DNA from: Myxococcales bacterium
Lineage (GTDB): Bacteria; Myxococcota_A; Polyangia; Polyangiales; Polyangiaceae
Length of the DNA stretch: 64,000 bases
Assembly: GCA_016720545.1 (NCBI GenBank)
Contig: JADKKK010000001.1
Span: 496,001-560,000 of the forward strand
Direction of reading: 5' to 3'
The notes under the pieces were generated by a model, which was given only the letters and a program-made list of their open reading frames with translations, was not told the origin of the DNA and searched no databases. This document shows, in pieces, positions 8,992 through 16,968 of the stretch. Positions within the stretch are counted from its first letter, which is position 1; the number at the start of each line of letters is the position of its first letter. A program made the translations under genes and the position numbers.

Positions 8992-9021
8992 CCGCGACCA
9001 CGCGTCGCGGCGTGGTCGCGG
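8992..9021. promoter_or_regulatory. 12-bp inverted repeat immediately upstream of dinB
   Basis: Perfect arms ccgcgaccacgc / gcgtggtcgcgg with a 6-base loop end 15 bases before the GTG start of dinB. The position suits an operator or a leader hairpin over the ribosome-binding region. It does not resemble a LexA box that I can name. Confidence 0.4.
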
Positions 9022-9036
9022 CGGCCGCGTCCGAGC

Positions 9037-10299
9037 GTGAGGCGCGAGATCCTCCACATCGACATGGACGCGTTCTTCGCGTCCGTCGAGGAGCTCGACG
9101 ACCCGAGCCTCCGCGGCAGGCCCGTGCTCGTCGGCGGCCCTGCGCGGCGCGGCGTGGTCGCGGCGGCCTCGTACGCCGCACGCGCGAAGGGCGCGCGCTC
9201 CGCGATGCCCATGAGCGAGGCGCTGCGACGCTGCCCGGACGCCATCGTCGTGCCGCCACGTCGCGCGCGCTACGCCGAGGTCAGCGGCCAGATGTTCGAG
9301 ATCTTCGGCCGGTACACGCCGCTCATCGAGGGGCTCTCGCTCGACGAGGCGTTCCTCGACGTGACCGCGAGCCGCGCGCTCTTCGGCGACGGGGCCACGA
9401 TCGCCGCGGCCATCCGCGGCGCCATCCGCGCCGAGCTCGGCCTCACCGCCTCGGCGGGCGTCGCCGAGTGCAAGTTCGTCGCGAAGATCGCGAGCGACCT
9501 CGACAAGCCCGATGGGCTCGTCGTCGCGCCACGCGGCGCCGCGGTGGCCGAGTTTCTCGCGCCGCTCCCCGTCGAGCGCATGTGGGGCGTGGGTCCAAAG
9601 AGCGCCCCGCGACTGCGCGCTCTCGGGCTCCGCACGCTGGGCGATCTCGCACGCGCGGCCCCGAGCACGCTCGCGCTCGCCCTCGGCACGGCGCCCGCGC
9701 ACGCCGCCCGCGTGAGCCGCCTCGCACGGGGCGAGGACGACCGCGCCGTGGTGCCGCACGGCGAGGCGCGATCGGTGGGGTCCGAGTCCACCTACGACCA
9801 AGACCTCGTCGGCCGCGCGGCGCTGTCGCGCGCGATCCTCCAGCACGCGGAGATCGTGGGGCGGCGGCTCACGGCGACTGGCCTGTCCGCGCGGGTCGTC
9901 ACGGTGAAGCTGAAGCTCGCGGACTTCACTCTGCTCACGCGACAGCGCTCCCTCCCCACGCCGGTGAGCGACACGCAGTCGCTGCACGAGGTCGGCGCCG
10001 CGCTGCTCGAGCGCTTCAATGTGGACGCCGCCCACATTCGCCTCGTTGGGCTCTCGGCGTCCCACTTCGACGACCACGGGGGCACGCGGCCGCTGTTTCC
10101 CGAGCTCCTCGAGCCGGAGCGCGCGCGGCGCGAGCGCATCGAGGCGCTCGTCGGCGCCGTCAACGAGCGCCACGCGGGCGCTGTGACGCGCGCGTCGCTG
10201 CTCGAGGCGCCGTCGCGCGGCGACGCCGCGGGCAAGGGCGTCGAGCTCGTGCGGGAAGAGCTCGCGCGCCTCGTCGCCACGAAGCGGCGCCAGCCCTGA
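9037..10299 (+). CDS. dinB: DNA polymerase IV (Y-family translesion polymerase)
   Basis: 420 residues from a GTG at 9037. The catalytic palm is clear: HIDMDAFFASVE (D9) and SLDEAFLDV (D103, E104). These are followed by TASAGVAECKFVAKIASDLDKPDG and the helix-hairpin-helix region around MWGVGPKSAPRLRALGLRTL. The little-finger domain extends to about residue 350. The last 60 residues are Ala/Arg-rich and show no obvious beta-clamp motif. It copies damaged templates with low fidelity. It appears to be a single gene, with an inverted repeat just upstream and no SOS box recognised. Confidence 0.95.
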   Translation: MRREILHIDMDAFFASVEELDDPSLRGRPVLVGGPARRGVVAAASYAARAKGARSAMPMSEALRRCPDAIVVPPRRARYAEVSGQMFEIFGRYTPLIEGLSLDEAFLDVTASRALFGDGATIAAAIRGAIRAELGLTASAGVAECKFVAKIASDLDKPDGLVVAPRGAAVAEFLAPLPVERMWGVGPKSAPRLRALGLRTLGDLARAAPSTLALALGTAPAHAARVSRLARGEDDRAVVPHGEARSVGSESTYDQDLVGRAALSRAILQHAEIVGRRLTATGLSARVVTVKLKLADFTLLTRQRSLPTPVSDTQSLHEVGAALLERFNVDAAHIRLVGLSASHFDDHGGTRPLFPELLEPERARRERIEALVGAVNERHAGAVTRASLLEAPSRGDAAGKGVELVREELARLVATKRRQP

Positions 10300-10347
10300 G
10301 AGAGATCCGCGGGGAGACGAGGGTGGTCGGAGGGACGACACTTCTGT

Positions 10348-11133
10348 ATGGTCCGCGCCATGATGCCCCGCGCCTCGTCGCCGCCGGACGCCCGCACGCG
10401 CGCACGCGCCGCGCTCGCGCTGGCGCTCGCCGGGCTCGCCATGACGCTCGCCGCCTGCAAGCCGCAGGAGGGCAAGGCCTGCCGCACGGAGGCGCGCGAG
10501 ACCTGCACGGGCAAGACCGAGGCGCTCGTCTGCCACGACGGCAAGTGGGAGCGTATGGCGTGCGGCGGCCCCGCGGGCTGCCAGAAGGTGGGCAGCAACG
10601 CCCAGTGCGACCAGTCGATCGCCTCCGAGAACGACGCGTGCAACCTGCCCGACGACGTGGTGTGTGCGCCCGACGGGCACGCGATGCTCGAGTGCAAGCG
10701 CCACAGGTGGGTGCGCACGGCGAGCTGCCTCGGCGCCGGCGGCTGCGCGCTCTCCGGCAAGAAGGTCAAGTGCGACAACAGCGTGGCCTCGGTGGGCGAG
10801 GCCTGCTCGAACGCCAAGGACTACGCCTGCTCCTCGGACCACAAGGTCGAGCTCGTGTGCAAGGACGGCAAGTTCGCCGTCTCCTCCACCTGCCGCGGCC
10901 CGAAGGGCTGCGCCGTGGTCGAGGGCGGCCCGGGCGACACGCAGGGCCGACGCATCCTGTGCGACGACACGCGCGCGCAGCTGAACGACCCGTGCAACAA
11001 GGCGCAGAGCTACACCTGCGACATGGACGCCAAGGCCATCTACGTCTGTCACTCGGGCCACTACGTGCTCGACGAGGCGTGCAAGGGGCGCCTCAACTGC
11101 CGCGTCCTCGGCGCGAAGGTCGGCTGCTTCTAG
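10348..11133 (+). CDS. Cys-rich repeat lipoprotein
   Basis: 261 residues, or 257 if the second ATG at 10360 is used; nothing decides between them. A basic N-terminus leads into ALALALAGLAMTLAAC, a good lipoprotein signal. The mature protein consists of five approximate 45-residue Cys-rich repeats. Each has the order C-x-(A/T)-C, 'V/L-x-C-(K/H)-x-G-(K/H)-(W/F)', a second Cys and a Gly-Cys turn (for example LVCHDGKWERMACGGPAGC). No enzyme motif is present. It is probably a surface protein stabilised by disulfides. Its TAG stop lies inside the end of a 302-bp mobile element. Confidence 0.8.
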   Translation: MVRAMMPRASSPPDARTRARAALALALAGLAMTLAACKPQEGKACRTEARETCTGKTEALVCHDGKWERMACGGPAGCQKVGSNAQCDQSIASENDACNLPDDVVCAPDGHAMLECKRHRWVRTASCLGAGGCALSGKKVKCDNSVASVGEACSNAKDYACSSDHKVELVCKDGKFAVSSTCRGPKGCAVVEGGPGDTQGRRILCDDTRAQLNDPCNKAQSYTCDMDAKAIYVCHSGHYVLDEACKGRLNCRVLGAKVGCF

Positions 11134-11431
11134 TCCCCTGGAAGCGTGATCCCTTCCAGAAGTCGCGCGGCTCGGCCTCTCGCCACAAGGGAGCGAGGGG
11201 GTGTCCCGTTTTCGGCGGCGGTGGGAGGATACTCATGTTCGAGGGTCGGCGTTCTCGCGCGGTCACACCCGAAAGCACTGTCCCCTGAGCGCAAAGCGCC
11301 GTCTCCACCGCGCGGAACGACGTCCGAGTTGAGGACGGGCCCGCCGCCGCCGAAAACGGGGCACCCCATCGCTCCTCGGCATGACACCGAAGACCCGACT
11401 TCTGATACGAACCACGACTCCAGGGGACTAG
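11130..11431. mobile_element. 302-bp palindromic MITE-like element, copy 1
   Basis: The element starts ctagtcccctgga and ends tccaggggactag, a perfect 13-bp terminal inverted repeat. Much of its interior is also inverted: cccgttttcggcggcgg at 11205 is matched exactly by its reverse complement at 11344. A second copy of identical length at 59677 differs at seven positions by eye. No open frame in it looks coding. The short frames found in both copies are on both strands and rich in Pro/Arg, so it is probably non-autonomous. The outer CTAG may be a duplicated 4-bp target. Confidence 0.8.
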
Positions 11432-11457
11432 AGCGCCGCCGAGGGTAGACTCGCCCC

Positions 11458-12309
11458 ATGAAGCTCACGGCCATCGAAGGGAACCACCAACGCCTCGACG
11501 GCGGGGCGATGTTCGGCAACTGCCCGAAGGGCATGTGGGAGCGCTGGGCACCGCCGGACGACAAAAACCGGATCGATCTCGCGTGCCGCGGCCTGCTCGT
11601 CACCGAGCCCTCGGGCCGCCACGTGCTCCTCGAGACCGGCATCGGCACGTTCTTTCCGCCCAAGCTGCGCGAGCGTTACGGCGTCGAGGGCACCGAGCAC
11701 GTGCTCCTCGCCTCGCTCGCCGCGGTGGGGCTCCGGCCCGACGACATCGACGTCATCGTCCTCTCGCACCTGCACTTCGACCACGCCGGCGGCGCGCTCG
11801 CGCCCTTCGAAGAGGGGTTGCCGCATCGCCTGGCGTTTCCGCGCGCCGCGTACGTCGTGTCCGAGGGTGCGTGGGGGCGCGCGAAGCGACCGCACGCGCG
11901 CGACAAGGCCTCGTACATCCCCGAGCTCACCGCCCTGCTCGAGGAGACCGGTCGGCTCGAGGTCGTGAGCGGGAGCTCCTCGTCGACGCTAGGTGCAAAC
12001 TACACGTTTACGTACTCCGAGGGGCACACGCCCGGGCTCATGCTCACGCGGGTCGCGGGCGGCGCGCGGCCGATCACGTTCTTGGGCGATCTCGTCCCTG
12101 GCGCGGCGTGGGTGCACCTCCCCATCACCATGGGCTACGACCGCTACCCCGAGCTGCTCATCGACGAGAAGGAGCGCGAGCTCGGGCGCATCCTCGCCGA
12201 GGGCGGCCTCGCGTTCTACACGCACGATCCGGCCTTCGCCGCGAGCGGACTCTCGCGCGACGAGCGGGGCAAGTTCTCCGCGGTGGACCTGCGCGCGACG
12301 CTCGACTGA
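11458..12309 (+). CDS. Metallo-beta-lactamase-fold hydrolase
   Basis: 283 residues. The metal-binding signature is complete: SHLHFDHAGG gives H104, H106, D108 and H109. A further metal His lies in YSEGHTPGLML, an Asp in TFLGDLVPG, and a final His in FYTHDPAF. The arrangement is that of the lactonase-like, two-metal subgroup (AHL lactonase/YtnP relatives). A hydrolytic role on a lactone or ester is plausible, but the substrate is unknown. The 302-bp element ends 26 bases upstream of the start, so the original promoter may have been displaced or altered by insertion. Confidence 0.88.
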   Translation: MKLTAIEGNHQRLDGGAMFGNCPKGMWERWAPPDDKNRIDLACRGLLVTEPSGRHVLLETGIGTFFPPKLRERYGVEGTEHVLLASLAAVGLRPDDIDVIVLSHLHFDHAGGALAPFEEGLPHRLAFPRAAYVVSEGAWGRAKRPHARDKASYIPELTALLEETGRLEVVSGSSSSTLGANYTFTYSEGHTPGLMLTRVAGGARPITFLGDLVPGAAWVHLPITMGYDRYPELLIDEKERELGRILAEGGLAFYTHDPAFAASGLSRDERGKFSAVDLRATLD

Positions 12310-12377
12310 CGGCCTCGACGGCGTGCCATGGCCACGTGGCCCGAGCGACGCCGTGCGCGCAACGGCGCAACGGGCCG

Positions 12378-13763
12378 CTACGGCTGCCCCTTCACGCGCG
12401 TGTAGATGAAGATGACGAAGATGGTCGCCGTGGCAGCGACCGACACCCACGTCCAGTCCTTCTGGGTCATCTTCACCTCCCAGTGCGGCGCCGTACGCTT
12501 CACCGCGCCGTAGTAGGCGCCGCAGAACCCGTAGTAGACGAACATCATCGGGTGGTAGGTGAACGACAAGAAGAAGATGCCCACCAGGATGCCCGCGAAC
12601 GACGTGATGAGCGCCACCGAGAACGGGTAGAGGCGCGGATCCATGCCCCACGGCGGGCGGAACGCGACCTCCCACGGGATCTTCACGCTCGACCACACGA
12701 GGGCGAACCAGAGGATGATGCCGGGGAGCCCGAGCTCGGCCGCCGAGAGCAGGTACGAGTTGTGGGCCGTGATGAAGTAGTTCTCGATGAACTGGTTGTG
12801 ACCTAGCCCGAAGATGGGGCTCTGCTTGAAGAAGTCGGCGCCGTCGTAGAGCGCGCCGAGGCGCTCGAGCGACGAGGCCTCGGCGTCCTCGCCCGAGCGA
12901 CCACCGAGCAGGAGCACGGGCGAGCCGCAGACGCCCGCGACGACGAGCCCCTTGAGCCCGTATTTTCGCAGAAAGTACACGCCGAAGATCGCGAGCAGCA
13001 CGAGGATGCCGCCGCGTGAGCCCGTGAGTATGACGCAGTAGAAGACGACCCCCAGCGACACGGCGATCAGGAGGTTCTTGGTCTTGCTCTGCATCACGCT
13101 GTAGAGCGCGAACATGAACGTGAGCCCGGCGCCGATGAACACCGAGAGCTCGTTCGGATCGGAGAGCGTGCCTCGCCAGCGCGCGCGGCCGTTCGCGACG
13201 CTGAACGTGCCGAACAGGCCGGGGCGCTCGCACTCGTAGTCGTCCTTCGGGTCGCGGTCCTCGCGGCACTGGTAGCTGTCGAGGCAGTCGCGGCCGTCGG
13301 GCTCGCCCTTCGACTTGTCGTGGGCCTCCGAGCGATCCTCGCCCTCGGAGATCTTGATGCACTGAAACTCGCTCCGCCCCTGGTAGATGCCCGCGCCGCC
13401 GAGCGCGAGCGACACGAAGAGCATGGCGGTGCCGAGCCCCTTGTAGCGCTCGTAGGTGCGGGCCGAGTAGCAGATGATCGTGAAGTAAATGACCGGGAAG
13501 AAGAGCGTGACGGTCATTCCCGCGATCGGCTCGGGGCCGACCTTCACGACCGTGCAGATGACGTTCCACGCGACGTACGCCAGCATGACGGGCCACTGGG
13601 GCGAGCCGAGCTTCAGCTTGTTCGTGGCCAGATCGATGCCGATGCCGACCACGCCGAGGCCGATGGCGATGTAGAGCAGCTTGAACGGCTCGAGCGCCGG
13701 AACGCACTCCTGCGGGCGCACGAACAGGACGATGATGAGGAGCGCGGCTCCGACGACGGACAA
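12378..13763 (-). CDS. O-antigen ligase/polymerase-like membrane protein (exopolysaccharide polymerase)
   Basis: 461 residues from a TTG, eight bases after the stop of the glycosyltransferase gene. There are about ten hydrophobic segments. The Wzy_C/O-antigen ligase hallmarks are visible: GTLSDPNELSVFIGAGL, LTGSRGGILVLL, and GLGHNQFIENYFITAHNSYL with the conserved Ala-His-Asn-Ser. It probably polymerises or ligates lipid-linked polysaccharide repeats on the outer face of the inner membrane. An unusual hydrophilic insertion at about residues 128-185 carries five Cys (FQC, CLDSYQC and nearby) before the SDPNE motif. Neighbouring genes support an exopolysaccharide function. Confidence 0.85.
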   Translation of the reverse strand: MSVVGAALLIIVLFVRPQECVPALEPFKLLYIAIGLGVVGIGIDLATNKLKLGSPQWPVMLAYVAWNVICTVVKVGPEPIAGMTVTLFFPVIYFTIICYSARTYERYKGLGTAMLFVSLALGGAGIYQGRSEFQCIKISEGEDRSEAHDKSKGEPDGRDCLDSYQCREDRDPKDDYECERPGLFGTFSVANGRARWRGTLSDPNELSVFIGAGLTFMFALYSVMQSKTKNLLIAVSLGVVFYCVILTGSRGGILVLLAIFGVYFLRKYGLKGLVVAGVCGSPVLLLGGRSGEDAEASSLERLGALYDGADFFKQSPIFGLGHNQFIENYFITAHNSYLLSAAELGLPGIILWFALVWSSVKIPWEVAFRPPWGMDPRLYPFSVALITSFAGILVGIFFLSFTYHPMMFVYYGFCGAYYGAVKRTAPHWEVKMTQKDWTWVSVAATATIFVIFIYTRVKGQP

Positions 13764-13771
13764 GGTTCAGC

Positions 13772-14821
13772 TCACGGAGTGGAGGGCTCGGGGGTGAGGC
13801 CGAGCGAGGGATCGAGGGGCGCGAGGCGCTCGGGCTCGGCCGGCCAGTCCGGCGAGAGCTTGTACTTCACGAGCCCGACGCCGAAGCCTACCCCGTGTGA
13901 GACGTGCACCACGGGAAACATCGCCCACACGAGCGGCACGCCCAGCGGACCGAGCGCGCGCCCGACCCGCACGGCCTCGGCGCCGGTGGCGAGCGCGTAC
14001 GCCGCGAACGCGAGCGGCGTGAAAGGTTGCAGCGGCGAGGTGAGCAACATGGCCGCGCCCGACAGGGTGACGAGGAACGGGATCGCGGGCCGGATCGACA
14101 AGAATTTGCCGCGCTTGAGCAGGGTGCGGGCGCGGCCCTGGCCGTACTTGTAGTACTGCTTGGCGAGGGCCTGGAAGCTACCGCGCGGGAAGTAGTGCAC
14201 GACGATGTCCTTCGAGAGGTACACCTTCCCGCCACCCTCGATGATGCGCTGGTTCAGCTCCGCGTCCTCGTTGGTGACGGCCTTCGGATCGTACATGCCC
14301 ATCTTCTCGAACACGCGTCGGCGGAACGCGCCGAGGAAGACGGTGTCGACGAAGCCCTCGCTCTCGGGCGAGCGGTACTTCGCGCCGCCGACCCCGAGCG
14401 GGCTGTCCAGCGCGGCGCAGAGCGCGCGCTGAAAGAGGCTCTTGGCCCGGGCCCGCTGCGCGCCACCCACGTTGTCGGCGCCGCTCTCGCCGAGGACCCG
14501 CACGCACTGCGAGACGTAGTCCTGGGCGTACTCGCAGTGGACGTCCATGCGCACGAGGATCTCGCCGCGCGCGACGGCCAGGACCCCGTTGATCCCGGCG
14601 GACTGGATGCGCGCGGGGTTGTCGATCACGCGGATGCGCGCGTCCTCGGCGGCGAGGCGCGCGAGGATCTCGCGCGTCGCGTCCATGCTCATGCCGTCGG
14701 CGACCACGAGCTCCAGGCGATCTCTCGGGTAATCCTGCGAAAGTACAGTCCTAATGCAGGACTCGATGTACGCCTCCTCGTTGAGGCAGGGCATGGCGAT
14801 GGTCACGAAGGGCTGCAACAT
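13772..14821 (-). CDS. Family 2 glycosyltransferase (ExoA-like)
   Basis: 349 residues from the ATG at 14821, which has a GGAAGGAA ribosome site nine bases upstream; an extension to 14905 would run into the divergent gene. The GT-A fold motifs are present: FVTIAMPCLNEEAYIESCI, VVADGMSMD, the metal-binding region ILVRMDVHCEYA and the acceptor motif NEDAELNQRI. Two or three C-terminal hydrophobic segments anchor it to the membrane. It transfers a sugar from a nucleotide donor to a lipid-linked acceptor. The downstream polymerase gene is probably translated from the same message. Confidence 0.9.
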   Translation of the reverse strand: MLQPFVTIAMPCLNEEAYIESCIRTVLSQDYPRDRLELVVADGMSMDATREILARLAAEDARIRVIDNPARIQSAGINGVLAVARGEILVRMDVHCEYAQDYVSQCVRVLGESGADNVGGAQRARAKSLFQRALCAALDSPLGVGGAKYRSPESEGFVDTVFLGAFRRRVFEKMGMYDPKAVTNEDAELNQRIIEGGGKVYLSKDIVVHYFPRGSFQALAKQYYKYGQGRARTLLKRGKFLSIRPAIPFLVTLSGAAMLLTSPLQPFTPLAFAAYALATGAEAVRVGRALGPLGVPLVWAMFPVVHVSHGVGFGVGLVKYKLSPDWPAEPERLAPLDPSLGLTPEPSTP

Positions 14822-14889
14822 TCCGTTTCCTTCCAACGACGAGCTTTGCCGCTTCCCGGAGGCGGCCGGAAGTATGATACGAGGAAACC

Positions 14890-15468
14890 ATGCGTCTCGT
14901 CTCACTTGCCATTCTCGTGGGCGCTCTCGCGCTCGGGGGGTGCAGCAGCACCCGTACCTACAACTGGGCAGCGGAGCGCGCCGCCGGCTACAAAATTGGA
15001 CCTGGGGACGTGGTCCGCATCAGCGTGTGGAAGCACGACGAGATGAGCCAGCAGGTCACCGTCCGGCCGGACGGCGCGATCTCTCTCCCGCTCATCGGCG
15101 ACATCATGGCCGAGGGAAAAAACGTCGACGAGGTCGCGGCCGACATCGGCAAGCGCGTCACCAAGTACTTCGCCGATCAGCCGCCGATCACCGTGCAGGT
15201 CGCGGAGGTGCGCTCGTACAAGATCTACGTCGTGGGCGAGGTTCAGCGCGGCGGTGAGTTCACGCCGAACCACCAGGTCACGGTGGTGCAGGGCCTCGCG
15301 CTCGCTGGCGGCTTCACGCGCCTCGCCGCGCCCGACGAGATCGTCATCGTCCGCCGCGACGCGCGGGGCGAGCGCCGCATCCCGTTCAGCTACGGCGCGG
15401 TCGTGAAAGACAACCAGCTGCAGCAGAACCTCATGTTGCAGACCGGCGACACGGTCATCGTCCCGTAG
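14890..15468 (+). CDS. Polysaccharide export (OPX/Wza-family) lipoprotein, short class
   Basis: 192 residues, with GAGGAAACC just before the ATG. The signal peptide ends at the lipobox ALGGC. The polysaccharide export domain begins YKIGPGDVVRISVWKHDEMS. A SLBB domain follows (KIYVVGEVQRGGEF and VVQGLALAGGFT), ending at LMLQTGDTVIVP. E. coli Wza is about 380 residues and forms its own outer-membrane helical barrel. This protein stops after the SLBB domain, so a separate outer-membrane channel is needed; the beta-barrel gene at 19298 is the obvious candidate. It is divergent from the glycosyltransferase gene. Confidence 0.92.
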   Translation: MRLVSLAILVGALALGGCSSTRTYNWAAERAAGYKIGPGDVVRISVWKHDEMSQQVTVRPDGAISLPLIGDIMAEGKNVDEVAADIGKRVTKYFADQPPITVQVAEVRSYKIYVVGEVQRGGEFTPNHQVTVVQGLALAGGFTRLAAPDEIVIVRRDARGERRIPFSYGAVVKDNQLQQNLMLQTGDTVIVP

Positions 15469-15600
15469 CGACGCGCGGTGGCCGGCTCGCGAGCCCGGGC
15501 CTCGCTTCGGCTTCCGCCACTCGCCGCCGCTCGCACGACGGCGCCGGGCGCCCTCCCCGCCTTGGCCACGTAAGCCCGCAAGCCCCGGAGCCCGCGCCCG

Positions 15601-16968
15601 ATGTTCGACCTCTTCCGCTCACCCAGGCGTGTCCTCGTCTTCCTCTTCGAGCTCGTGCTCGTGGGCCTGCTCGTGGTCGCGGCGGGCGTGATTCGGCTCG
15701 GCGTCCACGACGGCCTCAGCTACGGCAACGTCGTCAAGCGCGCCATCGTGTTCGCGATCATCCTGCAGGGCGTCCTCTACTACGCCGGGTTCTTCGATCC
15801 GCAGTTCGTGCGCCAGCCGCAGCAGGCGTTCTCCAAGGTGTTGAAGGCGCTCGCGCTCTCGACGCTCGTGAACGTGCTCGTCTACTACTTCCTGCCGCGC
15901 TTCGAGATCGGCCGCGGCATTTACCTCTCGTCGGTCGCCCTCGTGGCGGTGGTGCTCCCCGGGTGGCGCATCGTCTACGACTCGCTCACCGACAGCGCGG
16001 GCTTCCGGCGCAAGACCCTCATCGTCGGTGTGGGCGGCCTCGCCAAAGAGATCGCCATGCTCATCCGCGACAACCCGAGCACGGGCCTCGAGCTCGTGGG
16101 CATGCTCGGCCGCGATCGCGCCGCGATCGACGAGGAGCAGGCGGTCATCGGCACCTACGGCGAGCTCGCCGAGGTGGTGACTCGCGAAGGCGTGGACCTC
16201 GTGCTCGTCGCCTACCCGGCGCGCCGCGGCACGCTGCCGGTCGAGCAGCTCCTCGAGATCAAGTTCCGTGGCATCGAGGTCGAAGAGGGCGTCGACTTCT
16301 ACGAGTCCATGACCGGCAAGATCTACGTGCGGGAGCTCAAGCCGAGCCAGCTCATCTTCGCCGAGGGCTTCACCGCGCGCGTCACTACGCGTCGGCTCAA
16401 GCGCATCCTCGACCTCGTCTGCGCGGTCCTCGGCCTCATCCTCGCCGCGCCCATCATGGCGCTCACGACCATCCTGATCCGCCTGGAGTCGAAAGGTCCG
16501 ATCTTTTACAAGCAGGTGCGCGCGGGCGAGTTCGGGAAGCTCTTCACGATCATCAAGTTTCGCAGCATGCGCACCGACGCCGAGAAGCACGGCGCGCAGT
16601 TCGCCAAGCAGAACGACGATCGCATCACCCGCGTGGGCGCCTTCATCCGCAAGACACGCATCGACGAGCTGCCGCAGCTCTGGAATGTGCTGAAGGGCGA
16701 AATGAGCATGGTGGGCCCGCGCCCGGAGCGCCCCGTGTTCATCGAGCAGCTCGAGCAGCAGGTGCCGTACTTCAAGCAGCGCCTCTACGTGAAGCCCGGC
16801 GTGACCGGCCACGCGCAGGTGCGGTGTGAGTACGGAGCCTCGGCCGAGGACATGCTCCAGAAGCTCGAGTACGACCTCTATTACATCAAGTCGTATTCGG
16901 TGCTCTTCGACCTCTCGGTGATGCTCGACACGGTGAAGGTCGTGCTCTTCCGTATCGGCGCGCGCTAG
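15601..16968 (+). CDS. EpsZ-type undecaprenyl-phosphate sugar phosphotransferase
   Basis: 455 residues. Four N-terminal hydrophobic segments (about 12-125) are followed by a Rossmann-like CoA-binding domain (LIVGVGGLAKEIAMLI). A fifth membrane segment (LVCAVLGLILAAPIMAL) leads into the C-terminal bacterial sugar transferase domain. That domain shows KFRSMRTDAE, the RKTRIDELPQLWNVLKGEMS block and GPRPERPVF, with the conserved VKPGVTGHAQV near the end. It loads the first sugar phosphate onto undecaprenyl phosphate to start exopolysaccharide synthesis. Its TAG stop shares a CTAG with the stop of the convergent protease gene. Only the WbaP/EpsZ family level is secure. Confidence 0.93.
   Translation: MFDLFRSPRRVLVFLFELVLVGLLVVAAGVIRLGVHDGLSYGNVVKRAIVFAIILQGVLYYAGFFDPQFVRQPQQAFSKVLKALALSTLVNVLVYYFLPRFEIGRGIYLSSVALVAVVLPGWRIVYDSLTDSAGFRRKTLIVGVGGLAKEIAMLIRDNPSTGLELVGMLGRDRAAIDEEQAVIGTYGELAEVVTREGVDLVLVAYPARRGTLPVEQLLEIKFRGIEVEEGVDFYESMTGKIYVRELKPSQLIFAEGFTARVTTRRLKRILDLVCAVLGLILAAPIMALTTILIRLESKGPIFYKQVRAGEFGKLFTIIKFRSMRTDAEKHGAQFAKQNDDRITRVGAFIRKTRIDELPQLWNVLKGEMSMVGPRPERPVFIEQLEQQVPYFKQRLYVKPGVTGHAQVRCEYGASAEDMLQKLEYDLYYIKSYSVLFDLSVMLDTVKVVLFRIGAR

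Noticed and set aside
11093..11308. Similar short open frames inside both 302-bp element copies
   Set aside because: They exist on both strands, are Pro/Arg-rich, cross element borders and have no start signal; their similarity follows from the DNA repeat.
14873..14878. TATGAT as a -10 box for the export lipoprotein
   Set aside because: It would place the transcript start about five bases before the ATG and inside the GAGGA ribosome site, and no -35 is at a suitable distance.
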